Source: Methanosarcina sp. MTP4 (GTDB lineage: Archaea; Halobacteriota; Methanosarcinia; Methanosarcinales; Methanosarcinaceae). From it: a stretch of DNA of 64,000 nt. The translations under genes and the position numbers were made by a program. The notes under the pieces are model-generated. The model saw only the letters and a program-made list of their open reading frames with translations. It ran no database searches and was not told where the DNA came from. The stretch covers positions 3,372,808 through 3,436,807 of the forward strand of contig NZ_CP009505.1 of the NCBI RefSeq assembly GCF_000970045.1, in the 5' to 3' direction. Positions within the stretch are counted from its first letter, which is position 1; the number at the start of each line of letters is the position of its first letter. Positions 45,047 through 55,611 of the stretch are shown piece by piece.

Positions 45047-46702
45047 ATGATATCTGAAACGAAAAAGAATGATTTTAACAGAGCCTGTCGGGAAGTCCTT
45101 GAGATGGTGCTGGCAGGCAGGATTAAAGACGAAGAGCAGCTGAATAGGGCAAAAAAAGACGTCAGCAAACGTTACCATCTGGCAAGCCTGCCCCGGAACG
45201 GGGATATTATAGTGCAGGGCACGCCGGAAGAGCAGGCCGTGACAAAGGAATTTTTAAGGCGGAAACCTGTAAGGACCATCTCAGGGGTTGCGGTGATTGC
45301 AGTGATGACTTCCCCCGCCCCCTGCCCGCACGGAGTCTGCCTGCCCTGCCCGGGGGGTCCGAATTCCGTATTTAAGTCACCCCAGAGTTATATGGGCAAA
45401 GAACCCGCCGCCATGAGAGCGATACGGCATGGGTTTGACCCTTACATGCAGGTACATTCCAGGCTTGCCCAGCTTAAGGAAATCGGGCACGACGTGGAGA
45501 AAGTAGAACTAATCGTAATGGGAGGCACGTTTTCGGCACGCAGCCTCGACTACCAGGAATGGTTCACAAAACGCTGCCTGGAAGCCATGAACGATTTTAT
45601 GGGAACGGAATGGAGAGAGAAAGCAGCTGCCATCGGAACGGCTGTCCCTTACATCCCGCTCGAGGAAGTACAAAAGGCAAATGAAACTGCGGCAATCCGG
45701 AACGTGGGCATTACCTTTGAAACCCGCCCGGACTGGACAAAGGAAGAGCATGTGGATGAGTTCCTGAGGCTTGGAGGGACGAAAGTTGAGATAGGCGTCC
45801 AGAGCGTATACGATTTCGTGTTAACCCGTATGCAACGCGGGCACGGCGTTGCGGAGATCGTAGAGGCAAACCGAATTTTGAGAGACAGTGCCTTCAAGGT
45901 CGGCTTCCACATGATGCCGCACCTGCCGGGGATGGATACGGAGCGAGACCTGAAAGGGTTTAAAAGGCTCTTTGAAGACCCGCGCTTCATGCCCGACTAC
46001 CTGAAGATCTATCCCACCCTTGTAACAGAGGGAACGCCTCTTTACAGGCTCTGGGAAGCCGGGGAATATGAGGCGCTTTCCGACGAGGAGGCCATGGAAC
46101 TGATTGCAGACATAAAAGCAGTCCTCCCGAAATGGGTAAGGCTCCAGCGCATCCAGCGCGACATCCCCGCTCAACAGATATTTGCAGGGGTCCGGAAGAG
46201 CAACATCCGGCAGCTTGCAGAAGAACGGCTGAAAGAAAAGGGTGGAAAATGCCGCTGCATCCGCTGCAGAGAAGTCGGGCACAACATCCTGAAAGGAAAG
46301 CAGGTACATGAGAAAGACATAGAACTTACAGTGGAAACCTATGAAGCCTGCGGAGGCAAGGAGCACTTCATAGCTTTCGAAGACCTGACAGCTGACGTCC
46401 TGATAGGTTTTACTCGCCTGCGTTTCCCTGCGGCACCCCATCGCTCGGAACTGGAAAATGCTGCCCTGATCAGGGAACTGCACGTCTACGGCTCAATGGT
46501 GCCCGTGGGAAAAGGGGCAAAAGGGGCCGACTGGCAGCACAGGGGATACGGAAAAGAGCTCCTCGAACATGCAGAGGAAATCGCATATAACGCCGGATAC
46601 CGTAAACTGTCCATCATAAGCGGGATAGGAGCCAGGGAATATTACAGGAAATTCGGATATGCCCTTGAAGGCAGGTATATGTCGAAAAATCTTAAAATCT
46701 GA
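45047..46702 (+). CDS. elp3: Elp3-family tRNA uridine-34 modification enzyme
   Basis: This 551-residue enzyme joins a radical-SAM domain to a GNAT acetyltransferase domain. The radical-SAM cluster is CPHGVCLPC near residue 94 (CX4CX2C). The GNAT domain is at about 420-551, with the acetyl-CoA loop QHRGYGKELLEHAEEIA. A Cys-rich CRCIRC segment lies near 400. It adds a carboxymethyl group to U34 of certain tRNAs. ATG 45047 follows GGAGACCGGAAAG. The gene stands alone. Confidence 0.93.
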   Translation: MISETKKNDFNRACREVLEMVLAGRIKDEEQLNRAKKDVSKRYHLASLPRNGDIIVQGTPEEQAVTKEFLRRKPVRTISGVAVIAVMTSPAPCPHGVCLPCPGGPNSVFKSPQSYMGKEPAAMRAIRHGFDPYMQVHSRLAQLKEIGHDVEKVELIVMGGTFSARSLDYQEWFTKRCLEAMNDFMGTEWREKAAAIGTAVPYIPLEEVQKANETAAIRNVGITFETRPDWTKEEHVDEFLRLGGTKVEIGVQSVYDFVLTRMQRGHGVAEIVEANRILRDSAFKVGFHMMPHLPGMDTERDLKGFKRLFEDPRFMPDYLKIYPTLVTEGTPLYRLWEAGEYEALSDEEAMELIADIKAVLPKWVRLQRIQRDIPAQQIFAGVRKSNIRQLAEERLKEKGGKCRCIRCREVGHNILKGKQVHEKDIELTVETYEACGGKEHFIAFEDLTADVLIGFTRLRFPAAPHRSELENAALIRELHVYGSMVPVGKGAKGADWQHRGYGKELLEHAEEIAYNAGYRKLSIISGIGAREYYRKFGYALEGRYMSKNLKI

Positions 46703-47901
46703 AACAGTACGGAGGAATCCGGCCCCTGTGCCTTTACTTCACAAACTTTAGGGGATTCCACCCCCATATTTTCAATATATAGTTTATTGACTGGAATACA
46801 TTTTTCTTTTTTCTGCTGCAAAATCCTACCAAAAAATTTATTAAGTAATTTTTATAACTATAAATTGTTATTTAGTTTGTGGAAAGATGAAAAAGTCTCA
46901 GGAATAAAAAGAATTTCATTCCAAAGATTCAAAGGATTAAAAAACCAACACCTGTTGAAGGGATAAATCAGAGAAATGAGGAGAAATGCCTCTCCACTTA
47001 CTGAAAAAAATTTCAAATATATAAGATTTATCAAAAATAATTGATGTAAAAATATAAATAGTACTTTGCAAATAAAGTAAGCCAACATATCAACAATATT
47101 ACAAAAATAGAGAAAAAATCTGCGCCAGTGTACAATGCTGGTTACTGCGGGCATACCAACCTGAGTAACAATCTGAAAAACGATCTTAAAAAGCCCTCGA
47201 AACCCGAGTAAAGTTGCTGAAAGCTCCAGAAATGATAGAAGAAGCCCTCATTTGTGGAACAAAAGCGTCAGAAAGAACACGAAGCAGCTTTACCAGAAAC
47301 AATTCTTAAACACGAGAGAATTCCCCGTCCCACAAAATCATAACTGCTTTCTTTAATAGAAAGCAGTACAGAAAAATCTTAAATAGTATGATATGATATG
47401 GTAGACGTACTTTCACAAATCATATAAAATAATTATGAAGTTTATGGGAATTCCCGTATAAAAAAACTAGAAGTCTGGTCCGGAAAAGACCACAAATCTC
47501 AGGAAACGAGACGTGAAAATGCGGACTCGAGAATTGGGCACTCCGGTTTAGGACTTTACAATCTCTCAAAAACAGAAGTAAAAAATGGGTAAGAGGTCTC
47601 GGAACTTCAAAACCTGAAAACCCGGAACAGGCCTATGAAACCCCAAAATTAAAAACAAATCTAAAAAGGATATTAAAACCCATAATGTCCTTAAAAACCT
47701 AAAAACTCCCAAAATAAAAAGAAAGAGCTATTAAACCCTTAAAACCCTTATAGCTCAAAAAACATTAAAAAATCCAAAAATCCCTAAAACCCAATAAATC
47801 CCTAAAATCCCTAAAACCCAATAAATCCCTAAAATCCCTAAAACCCAAAAAAATTGAATAAACCCAAAAAACAGGAAATCCTGGAAAGAACGGTGATAAA
47901 A
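46703..47901. other. 1.2-kb AT-rich intergenic region
   Basis: No gene is supported. A perfect 9-bp hairpin, CTGCTTTCT/AGAAAGCAG with a 5-nt loop, lies at 47344-47366. From about 47771 to 47850 AAATCCCTAAAACCC-type units are repeated, just upstream of the DUF1699 gene. Confidence 0.55.
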
Positions 47902-48297
47902 ATGAAGATTAGAGTTGTAAGTTCAAAAGAAGAAATTGACACCTTAAAAAACGATGAAGAAATTGTCCACCTCGCATTCAGACCGTCCAACAAGGACATT
48001 TTCAAACTTATCATGAAATGTCCTGAAATAAAAGCGATCCACATCCCCAGCTCTTACAAGAGAACAATCTCCAGCTCTGCACAGATGTACCTCTCAATGC
48101 AGGGAATTTCGTTACTCGAAGGCGATGTATGGGGCCACAGGAAGGACATCAACGAATACTCCGAAGTTTCCCAGCACGTCTTTGACCGCATCGGCGAGCT
48201 CAAGGAAGAAGGCCTTTCCGACGAAGAGACCATTGAGAGGCTTGTCAGGGAAACCAGGCTCAGCCCGGACTTCGTAACCTTCATCATGTCAAACTGA
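47902..48297 (+). CDS. DUF1699 family protein
   Basis: The 131-residue cytoplasmic protein starts MKIRVVSSKEEIDTL behind a GGTGA site. The longer frame from 47854 would translate a simple-sequence repeat and is rejected. It is a single compact domain with conserved VHLAFRPSNKDIF, IPSSYKRTISSSAQMYL and VWGHRKDINEY. The family is restricted to Methanosarcina and relatives, and its function is unknown. The C-terminal half resembles a small helical DNA-binding or effector domain, which is speculative. A hairpin terminator follows. Confidence 0.82.
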   Translation: MKIRVVSSKEEIDTLKNDEEIVHLAFRPSNKDIFKLIMKCPEIKAIHIPSSYKRTISSSAQMYLSMQGISLLEGDVWGHRKDINEYSEVSQHVFDRIGELKEEGLSDEETIERLVRETRLSPDFVTFIMSN

Positions 48298-48335
48298 ATG
48301 AAAGGTTAGAATTAAATTCCGAAATTAAAAATAAA

Positions 48336-48355
48336 GCCGGTCATTCCTGATCGGC
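48336..48355 (+). terminator. Hairpin after the DUF1699 gene
   Basis: GCCGGTCA and TGATCGGC form an 8-bp stem with one G-U pair and a 4-nt loop, followed by a T-rich run. Confidence 0.6.
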
Positions 48356-48643
48356 ATCTTATTTCTCTTTTTAAACGGAACTTTAGAAATTTTATATAAT
48401 ATTGCGTTCAAATTTTGTGTTCAAATTTTGTGTTTAAATTTTGCATTCAAACGGATTTTTTAAAGACATAACCATAAAGGTATTTTAACATCTCGTTTGG
48501 ATTTACATGCAATTTAAGGCCCCGATTTCAAAAGTTTGCATGTCCGGTCTGAAGTCGGAACCGAAATATTTAGAATTGGCATAGTTATCGATGATGCCCG
48601 AGGGGTCCATTACGGGAAAATTTCTACTGGAGTTTGCCTGCCC

Positions 48644-49924
48644 ATGAATATGGAAGAAATTAAGAAAAATCCAATGTACAATTACCTCCTTCTCCTTGCA
48701 CTTTTCTCGGCAATAGGGCTTCAGGGTTGGCGAACCATTTTTAATAATTTTGCAGTTGATGTGGTTGGAATCAATGGTTATCAGGTAGGAGTAATCCAGT
48801 CGGTCCGGGAGATTCCCGGCTTTTTGACTTTTCTTGTAATATACGTACTTCTTGTGATAAAGGAGCACAGGTTATCGGCTATTTCGGTGTCCTGCCTGGG
48901 AGTGGGAATTTTTCTAACAGGCATCTTTCCTTCGTACTATGGGCTCATATTCACGACATTCGTGATGTCCGTCGGATTCCATTATTTTGAGACTACCAGC
49001 AACTCCCTTTCGCTTCAATATTTTACAATGAATGAGGCCCCACTGGTCATGGGGAAACTAAGAAGTTACAAGGCTGTCGCAAACATCACTGTCGGAGCAG
49101 CCATCTGGTTACTCGCAAACCAGCTCGGGATTAAAGAGAACCTCATGCTTCTTGGGCTCCTCGTGATTGCAGGAGGAGTCTACGCATCCTCCATAAATCC
49201 TGCAAAAAAAGCCACAACTCCCCAGGAAAAGAAAATAGTGCTCAAACGCAGGTACTGGTTATTTTACGTACTTAATTTTCTGAGCGGGGCGAGAAGACAG
49301 ATCTTCGTAGTATTTGCCATTTTTATGCTGGTTACAAAATACGGTTTTGAGGTACAGGATATCACGGTCCTTTTTATCATAAACAACATCATAACTTACC
49401 TGCTGACCCCATACATAGGGAAAGGGATAAACCTGCTTGGAGAAAGGAAAATGCTCTCGATTGAGTACTCCTCCATGGTTATTATCTTCCTCGGCTATGC
49501 CTTTATTGAAAACCGGGGGGTCATATCATTACTGTATGTCCTTGACAATATCTTCTTCCATTTCGCAATGGGAATCAATACATATTTCCAGAAGACCGCC
49601 GCACCGAAAGACATAGCCCCCTCGATGGCTGTTGGTTTCACCATTAACCACATTTCCGCAGTCGTGATCCCCGTCTTCGGGGGGATGCTCTGGATGCTAA
49701 ACTGGAAAATTCCCTTTATCATCGGCGCAGTACTGAGCGTGACGTCCCTTCTTTTCGTACAGATGATAAAGACAGAATCTACAGAAGAAAATGAAACATA
49801 TAATAGAGTGACTGATAAAGCAAGCAATAAAGAAAACGATAAAGCGGATGACAAAGGCAGGAAACTCCCTCATGATGACACGGGCATACAGGAAACGGAT
49901 ACCCAGAGTATAAGTAACTCCTAA
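48644..49924 (+). CDS. MFS-type membrane transporter
   Basis: The product of about 426 residues has about 12 hydrophobic segments and the general layout of the major facilitator superfamily. The first segment is YLLLLALFSAIGLQGWRTIF. Charged loops such as GKLRSYKA come mid-protein. The C-terminal tail after residue 375 is hydrophilic and low in complexity (NKENDKADDKGRK). The start is uncertain: ATG 48644 precedes the first helix. A longer frame from TTG 48536 would add an unsupported 36 residues. The substrate cannot be read from the sequence. The 15-bp repeat downstream already begins in its last codons. Confidence 0.78.
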   Translation: MNMEEIKKNPMYNYLLLLALFSAIGLQGWRTIFNNFAVDVVGINGYQVGVIQSVREIPGFLTFLVIYVLLVIKEHRLSAISVSCLGVGIFLTGIFPSYYGLIFTTFVMSVGFHYFETTSNSLSLQYFTMNEAPLVMGKLRSYKAVANITVGAAIWLLANQLGIKENLMLLGLLVIAGGVYASSINPAKKATTPQEKKIVLKRRYWLFYVLNFLSGARRQIFVVFAIFMLVTKYGFEVQDITVLFIINNIITYLLTPYIGKGINLLGERKMLSIEYSSMVIIFLGYAFIENRGVISLLYVLDNIFFHFAMGINTYFQKTAAPKDIAPSMAVGFTINHISAVVIPVFGGMLWMLNWKIPFIIGAVLSVTSLLFVQMIKTESTEENETYNRVTDKASNKENDKADDKGRKLPHDDTGIQETDTQSISNS

Positions 49925-50110
49925 ATAAGTATCCTCTGGATAAGTAACTCCTGAATAAGTAGCCCCTGGATAAGTAGCCCCTGGATAAGTAACTCCTAAA
50001 TAAGTAACTCCTAAATAAGTAGCCTCTGGATAAGTAACTCCTGAATAAATAGCCCCTGAATAAGTAGCCTCTGGATAAGTAACTCCTGAATAAATAGCCC
50101 CTGAATAAGT
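49910..50110. repeat. 15-bp minisatellite, about 13 copies
   Basis: Units of the type GGATAAGTAACTCCT and GGATAAGTAGCCCCT are repeated through about 200 bp. The array overlaps the MFS stop codon and ends 42 bp before the nuclease gene. Confidence 0.9.
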
Positions 50111-50151
50111 AAAATCTAAGTAGGATAGTACAAAACAAAAAAGGGAATTTT

Positions 50152-50640
50152 ATGACAGAGTTCGAACGCGTACTTGTACATTCATTTAATACTTTTATCG
50201 AAGAGAAAGGCATAAGAGCCATTTCTTACCGGCTTAAGCAGCACAGGTTCACCTCTCAGTTTCTGGACGTACTTGTAGATTCCCTTAACCCGGATTATTA
50301 CCTGGGGATAGAATGCAAGAGTATCTCCGTGGAGAAGGGAGCAAACGCCCTCTACTTTTCTCAACATTTTACAGTGGATAAAAATGGGGCCCACCAGATC
50401 CAGAGGATCTCCGACTACCTGAACAAATCCGGAAGACGGGGATACCTTGCAGTAGAACTACGCTTCGGGGCAGGGAAAGGCAGGAAAGCCTACATGATCC
50501 CCTGGGAAGAGTTGAAAAAGCGTTTCCTGGCGAAAGAACTCAAACTCACTGTCCGGGAAATCCAGGAGTTCCCGGAAATAAAAAGAGAGGGGAAAAAATA
50601 CCGAATCGAACCCCTGGAATGGGAGAGGAAAGAGACCTGA
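50152..50640 (+). CDS. PD-(D/E)XK-type nuclease, Holliday junction resolvase-like
   Basis: The 162-residue protein has the core of the restriction-endonuclease fold. An acidic residue lies in SQFLDVLVDSLN near residue 40, and the E-x-K motif is in YYLGIECKSIS near 57-60. Then comes a conserved Gln (GAHQIQRISDYL) that fits archaeal Hjc-like resolvases. It is longer than Hjc (about 130) and has an extra basic C-terminus. AAGGGAA precedes ATG 50152. DNA repair or recombination is likely; the exact substrate is unknown. Confidence 0.72.
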   Translation: MTEFERVLVHSFNTFIEEKGIRAISYRLKQHRFTSQFLDVLVDSLNPDYYLGIECKSISVEKGANALYFSQHFTVDKNGAHQIQRISDYLNKSGRRGYLAVELRFGAGKGRKAYMIPWEELKKRFLAKELKLTVREIQEFPEIKREGKKYRIEPLEWERKET

Positions 50641-50849
50641 AAGGCCTCACTAAAAAGAGGACTAAAACCCTTCAGAAAAATGCAGAGGAAAAATAGCAAA
50701 GAGAGCACAACAGAAAAAATATATCAAAGATGAAAAACAAAAAATAACAAAATCCAGAGAAAAACCCCATAAAAAATGCAGCAAAAAGAAAAATACCAGA
50801 AAGAAAACGGCAAAAAGAAAACGGCAAAAAGAATGAGTTGAGAGGAACG

Positions 50850-52250
50850 ATGTCTGAGCAAATGGAAGTACTCCGAAAAAGAGCCGAGAAGTGCGCTGAA
50901 GAAATAAAAAAACACAGGGCAGTCCATGTGGTATCCCATATCGACGCCGACGGGCTGACCTCAGCAGGTATAATCTGCACTGCCCTTGAGAGGGGAGGAT
51001 TCGAGTACAGTGCCCGCTTTGTAAAACAGCTCAACGAAGCAGCCCTGGATGAGATTGCTGACGAAAACCACGAACTTGTCGTCTTTACTGACCTGGGCAG
51101 CGGGATGTGCGAGCAGATAAAAGCCCGCGGGATCCAGGCTATTGTCTCAGACCACCACCAGCCCCAGGGAGACCTGGAGTTCCACCTGAACCCACACCTC
51201 TTCGGGGCAAACGGCTCCTATGAACTGAGTGGCTCGGGCAGTACCTACCTCCTGGCCTCGGCCCTGGGAAAAAACCGCGACTTATCCACACTCGCAATAG
51301 TTGGGGCAATCGGGGACATGCAGCACATGAAAATGGGCCAGCTTGTAGGGATCAACCGGGAAATCCTGGAAGAGGGAGTTGGAGGAGGCTGCCTTAAGTT
51401 CATGAAAGACCTGACCCTTTTTGGAAAACAGACCCGCCCGATCTTCAAGCTGCTCCAGTATTCCTCAGACCCCTACCTCCCCGGGCTTACAGGTAATGAG
51501 GAAGGCTGCATCGGGTTTTTGCACGACCTGAATATCCGCTTCAGCCAGGACGAGCGCTGGAGACGCTGGATCGACCTGGAAACCCCTGAAAAGCAAAAAA
51601 TCGTCTCAGGGCTTATCCAGTACTGCCTGAAAGCCGGGATTCCCTCCTACAAGATCGAAAGGCTGGTTGGGGAGGTCTATGTCCTCCTGAAAGAGCGGGA
51701 AGGCACGGAAATGAGAGATGCTTCCGAGTTTTCCACCCTCCTCAACGCCACAGCCCGCTACGACCATGCCGAAATAGGGCTTGCGGTCTGCATGGGCGAT
51801 AGGGAAGAAGCCTACGAAAAAGCCCGCGAACTGCTTGCGGAACACAGGCAAAACCTCGTGAATGGGCTTGTCTTTGTCAAGGAGAAGGGGATCACTGAAC
51901 TTGAAAACATCCAGTACTTCGACGCAGGCTCAGAGATAAAGGAAACAATCGTAGGAATTATTGCCGGGATGAGTTCAACCATTGTCCGGAACCGGAACCT
52001 GCCTATTATTGCTTTTGCAAACACCGAAGGAGGCGTCAAGGTCTCGGCAAGGGGCACCCAGGATTTGATCCGGCGGGGGATTAACCTCTCGGAAGCCATG
52101 ACAAAAATCTCTGCAGAGGTCGGCGGGGCCGGGGGCGGACACGACATTGCAGCCGGGGCAACGATTCCGGAGAGTTCAAAAGAAGAATTTACCCGAAAAC
52201 TGGACCTCTTTATCGGGGGGCAGTTGAAGGAGAGGGCAAATGCCAGGTAA
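50850..52250 (+). CDS. DHH-family phosphoesterase, RecJ-like
   Basis: This 466-residue protein has the DHH catalytic motifs SHIDADGLTSAG near residue 33, TDLGSG near 75, SDHHQPQGD near 96, and IVGAIGDMQHM near 155. The DHHA1 substrate motif, GGAGGGHDIAAGA, is near the C-terminus. Archaeal members are single-strand exonucleases, and some associate with GINS at the replication fork. ATG 50850 behind GAGAGG is chosen over TTG 50838. It may form an operon with the nuclease 200 bp upstream. Confidence 0.88.
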   Translation: MSEQMEVLRKRAEKCAEEIKKHRAVHVVSHIDADGLTSAGIICTALERGGFEYSARFVKQLNEAALDEIADENHELVVFTDLGSGMCEQIKARGIQAIVSDHHQPQGDLEFHLNPHLFGANGSYELSGSGSTYLLASALGKNRDLSTLAIVGAIGDMQHMKMGQLVGINREILEEGVGGGCLKFMKDLTLFGKQTRPIFKLLQYSSDPYLPGLTGNEEGCIGFLHDLNIRFSQDERWRRWIDLETPEKQKIVSGLIQYCLKAGIPSYKIERLVGEVYVLLKEREGTEMRDASEFSTLLNATARYDHAEIGLAVCMGDREEAYEKARELLAEHRQNLVNGLVFVKEKGITELENIQYFDAGSEIKETIVGIIAGMSSTIVRNRNLPIIAFANTEGGVKVSARGTQDLIRRGINLSEAMTKISAEVGGAGGGHDIAAGATIPESSKEEFTRKLDLFIGGQLKERANAR

Positions 52251-52301
52251 AAAATAGCCCTGCTTGCCCTGAAAACCAAAAAAGAATTAGGCAAAAAGAA
52301 C

Positions 52302-53060
52302 TCAAACGAGGTCTTCGATCCTGCTCATCTCCCTGAAAGAGATGAGTTGGGACATTGCGCTGGTATCAATCGAAATTCCGTACTCCTGGACCACAGCCAT
52401 CGGGTTTGTCCCGCCTATGACAACTATCCCCAGGTGGTCCCTCTCAATAGGAACGTCCAGAACACGGGTATTGGGTTCCCCGACTTCAAGGATTCCGCTA
52501 AAGCCAGCATCCATTAAATCGGAAAGACGGCTTTCGATCTCGTCCCTGGCAACCATGGGGGCTTCCCTGAGGTTTGCAAGGATCTTACCAGAGCCTGTCC
52601 TGAGCATATCCGACACGGAAGTGACTCCCTGGGACATCAGGAGTTCCAGGGGGTCCACAGTGGTGCTTACGTAAGTCAGCACATCGGTAAAGCGGACAGG
52701 GGTCCCGTTCCGGATCTGGACAACTCCCCCCAGCTTGGGGTTTATGGGAATTCCCGCCTTCAGGAGCACGCCGTCAATGGTTATGCTGCAAACGGTACCG
52801 ACCCCTACTTTTCCTTCCCCTATGGTCATCTTTCCGATGGATTCCCCTTCCGAAACTATTTTTATGTAAGGGGTCACCGAAAGCCCGCTGGAGATAACCA
52901 TCTTGAAGATCCCCAGCACGTCGTCCAGGTCTTTTTTGTCGATGATCGAGAGGTTAAGTATGACATCCCCGTCCATTGCCTTCGGATCAAAGGTTGTCTT
53001 GTACATGAGGTCCTTGATTCTGGATGATGTGAACTGAATACGGTATCCATTTTTTTGCAT
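52302..53060 (-). CDS. nrpRII: NrpR-domain protein without a DNA-binding domain (NrpRII-like)
   Basis: The 252-residue protein consists of a single NrpR (DUF128) effector domain. [18 protein letters not shown] and [19 protein letters not shown] are visible. No winged helix precedes it. In Methanosarcina the nitrogen repressor is known to consist of NrpRI, with a helix-turn-helix, and NrpRII, without one; the pair senses 2-oxoglutarate. This protein matches the second kind. GGAGGG precedes ATG 53060. It is convergent with the DHH gene. Confidence 0.82.
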   Translation of the reverse strand: MQKNGYRIQFTSSRIKDLMYKTTFDPKAMDGDVILNLSIIDKKDLDDVLGIFKMVISSGLSVTPYIKIVSEGESIGKMTIGEGKVGVGTVCSITIDGVLLKAGIPINPKLGGVVQIRNGTPVRFTDVLTYVSTTVDPLELLMSQGVTSVSDMLRTGSGKILANLREAPMVARDEIESRLSDLMDAGFSGILEVGEPNTRVLDVPIERDHLGIVVIGGTNPMAVVQEYGISIDTSAMSQLISFREMSRIEDLV

Positions 53061-53223
53061 TTCATCCCTCCGGGTTATTCAAAGCATTTATACTTATTAT
53101 AATTTATGTGCTAGTAGCCGATTCCCTTATGCTCGACAATGAAAACACTCTGAGGCCTTGTAAGTGCAGGGGAAAGGAAGAAGAGAAGGAAAACAAACCC
53201 ACCAGACCTGTTTCGTCCCTGTT

Positions 53224-53964
53224 TCAAAACACTCTTTCTAAAGAATATCTAAAGTCCTGAGGGGCTGTCAAAAACCTGAGCTTTTCAATATCATGAACCA
53301 GTTCATACATTTCTTTTCCGGAAAACAACCCAAATTCGGGCAGGTCACGGGGCTTCAGGTAGCGGATAGGGGGCACGTCCCTGTACAGGGGATTTTGGAG
53401 GAAACCGGTTTTAAGGAGAAAGTAAGCAGCCCCTGAAAGCCTCTTGATCGGCTCATAAACCGAGGAAAAGTCCCTGCAGACCCAGTTTGCCATCTCCAGG
53501 GTTTTCTCCGAAGCGTTTATGGTCACATGTCCGTAGCCAGGAGGAACGAGTACGCAATCCCCTTCTTCTGCCTCGACCACCACCACATCCAGAACCCTGT
53601 CCTCCACCCCGGGATCCACTTTTTGCAGGAGATAGGTTGCAGACCCCTCAAGTACCTGATAGACCTCAGGGTAAGTAATGTCCGTACCAGGGACGTAAGG
53701 ATGGTAATGCCCTACGGTTTTGATATACTCCGAACCGAGCATGTCCGGAGGGATGCGGGTAATATCGTACCTGAGCCCACTAGCTTTTATTAGCTCATGG
53801 TCCGTATCATTTTTTGAAAGGTCCCGGAACATATAGTACATGTCCAGGTTCCGTTCTTCGGCCTTGTCAAACCATTCCCGATCAAATATGACATATTCCA
53901 TATCATGGAGCTTTCTTACATCCGCAGTAGTGGCATTCTCCCCAAACTTGAGTGTCAATTCCAT
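53224..53964 (-). CDS. pgi: Cupin-type glucose-6-phosphate isomerase
   Basis: This 246-residue archaeal enzyme interconverts glucose 6-phosphate and fructose 6-phosphate. The metal-binding cupin motif GHYHPYVPGTDITYPEVYQV is near residues 90-110, with the second part GYGHVTIN near 150. Its length is somewhat longer than the 190-residue core because of an added N-terminal and C-terminal segment. ATG 53964 is used. It is probably monocistronic. Confidence 0.9.
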   Translation of the reverse strand: MELTLKFGENATTADVRKLHDMEYVIFDREWFDKAEERNLDMYYMFRDLSKNDTDHELIKASGLRYDITRIPPDMLGSEYIKTVGHYHPYVPGTDITYPEVYQVLEGSATYLLQKVDPGVEDRVLDVVVVEAEEGDCVLVPPGYGHVTINASEKTLEMANWVCRDFSSVYEPIKRLSGAAYFLLKTGFLQNPLYRDVPPIRYLKPRDLPEFGLFSGKEMYELVHDIEKLRFLTAPQDFRYSLERVF

Positions 53965-54159
53965 TGAATTCCCCTTATCATCGATATAAATATGCGAATA
54001 AAAGTGAATTGTCTCAATCTAATAACGATACATAATTTACTTGATTAGAATATATATGTGATGTCTAACCTGCTCTTTAAAGTGATGGATGGCCGGTTTG
54101 TCAAATCTGTTGTCCAACAAATAGCATAACCTGTTGTTTAACCTCCTTTTGGAAAAGCT

Positions 54160-54918
54160 TCAACGACTGCAGGATCCAAGAGCATTTTCAACCATTTTCG
54201 GGTAAGTAAGTTCGATAATTGTTTTCAAATTAACTATATCCTCCTTGTTATAATTGAGAAGTGTGTCAAGAGCAGCCCGGTTTCCTTTCTCATACTGTTT
54301 CCAAAGCCTGACCGCATCGAATCCGCTTAGACCTTCCGTGTCTTCACTCCGGGAGATCCCGAGGACCTTTTCGATATGCTTGAGCCCCCCACTGTACCCG
54401 ATGCGCCGGAGGGGATACATAAGGTCAATATGAAGCTGGCTGAACTCTAGATCCGGGTACTCAGATTTTATGAAGGGGAGATCAAACCGGGCTCCGTTGA
54501 AGGAAACCAGCAGCTTGTATTTTGAAAACTCTTCCATGATCTCATCGAGATTTATCCCTCGAACGTAGGTTTTGGCTTCCTTGCCATCATAGATCCCCAC
54601 AACGGTTATGTAGTCCCTGTCCGAGGAAAGGCCGGTTGTCTCTATGTCCACAAATGCCACGGAATCCGAAAAAAAGGGATATGCACGCCAGTGTTCGGAA
54701 GAAGGCAGACACTTTGAGAAATAGCAACAGTCGTTTGCCTCCAGCCGCTCCGAAGAATGCCTGATCCCTTCAAGGATCTTCTCCTTCCTGGCAGGGGAAA
54801 TGGAGACAAGATCCTGCTTTTCGAGAAATTCTTCCCAGCTTCGAATCCCCGAAGCCCAGATTTTCTGCTCCACCGTCTTCCCTACGCCGGGAATATGGAT
54901 ATACGTACTCTTTAACAT
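54160..54918 (-). CDS. RNase H-like exonuclease with helix-hairpin-helix N-terminus
   Basis: The 252-residue protein starts with a DNA-binding-like segment, YIHIPGVGKTVEQKIWASGI. A DEDD-type exonuclease core follows: VDIETTGLSSDRDYI near residue 88, SFNGARFDLPF near 140, and NYNKEDIVNL near 225. It is related to the YprB/POLB-exonuclease-like group found in archaea. ATG 54918 has GGTGA at 5-6 nt, so it is preferred over ATG 54936. A role in DNA repair is inferred. Confidence 0.8.
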   Translation of the reverse strand: MLKSTYIHIPGVGKTVEQKIWASGIRSWEEFLEKQDLVSISPARKEKILEGIRHSSERLEANDCCYFSKCLPSSEHWRAYPFFSDSVAFVDIETTGLSSDRDYITVVGIYDGKEAKTYVRGINLDEIMEEFSKYKLLVSFNGARFDLPFIKSEYPDLEFSQLHIDLMYPLRRIGYSGGLKHIEKVLGISRSEDTEGLSGFDAVRLWKQYEKGNRAALDTLLNYNKEDIVNLKTIIELTYPKMVENALGSCSR

Positions 54919-54997
54919 GTTTTTCACCTGAACCATTGGGATTAATGTTTAATAAAAATACTGTATGGGGACTGAAAGTGTTAGGGTGCGTAATATC

Positions 54998-55540
54998 GCA
55001 ATTGAGCAATCCGATCATAATTAAGCAACCTGATCATAATTAAGCAACCTGATCATAATTAAGCAACCTGATCATAATTGAGCAATCCGATCATAATTAA
55101 GCAACCTGATCATAATTAACAATTAGACAATTCCAAAAAAATAGCCGTGATCAGCATAATTAAACTTCCTCTGTTGCCCGATTATTATAAACACCCCAAA
55201 GAAAATAATAACAAAAAGATAAATATCAAAATAATAGTCTAGCAGATTGATAATTCGAAAAAACACATTATAGAGAATTTAAACCGGATTTGGGGAGACA
55301 TTAATAATATTATTAAATTGGATTGGGAAACACATAAATAATATTATTAAATCGAATTGGAAAAACATTGTTGATATCCTTAAACCGAATTGGAAAGACA
55401 TTGTTGATACACATAACCCGAATTAAGAAAAAATTAATGATATCTTCAAATTTAAGAAGGAAAAACATAGATAATATTATTAAACGGAATTAGAAGAAAC
55501 ATTGTTGATATCCTTTAACCGGATTCGGGGAAACATTACA
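54998..55540. repeat. Two tandem-repeat blocks upstream of mdh
   Basis: At 54998-55118 the 19-bp unit AATTAAGCAACCTGATCAT is repeated about six times. At 55262-55540 a looser repeat of 35-40 bp, with core ATTGGAAA-ACATT-GTTGATATCC, recurs about seven times. Together they fill most of the 690 bp between the exonuclease and mdh. The mdh promoter must lie inside or just after this block. Confidence 0.8.
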
Positions 55541-55611
55541 AATATTCATAAAAAATGGATTCCAGAAAGGCGTCCTACAAAAATATTTTCAAACCACAGG
55601 TGTTCAAATAA

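Noticed and set aside
49910-50110. Possible CRISPR array
   Set aside because: Units are 15-bp direct tandem repeats without spacers, and no cas genes are near. The same applies to the other minisatellites.
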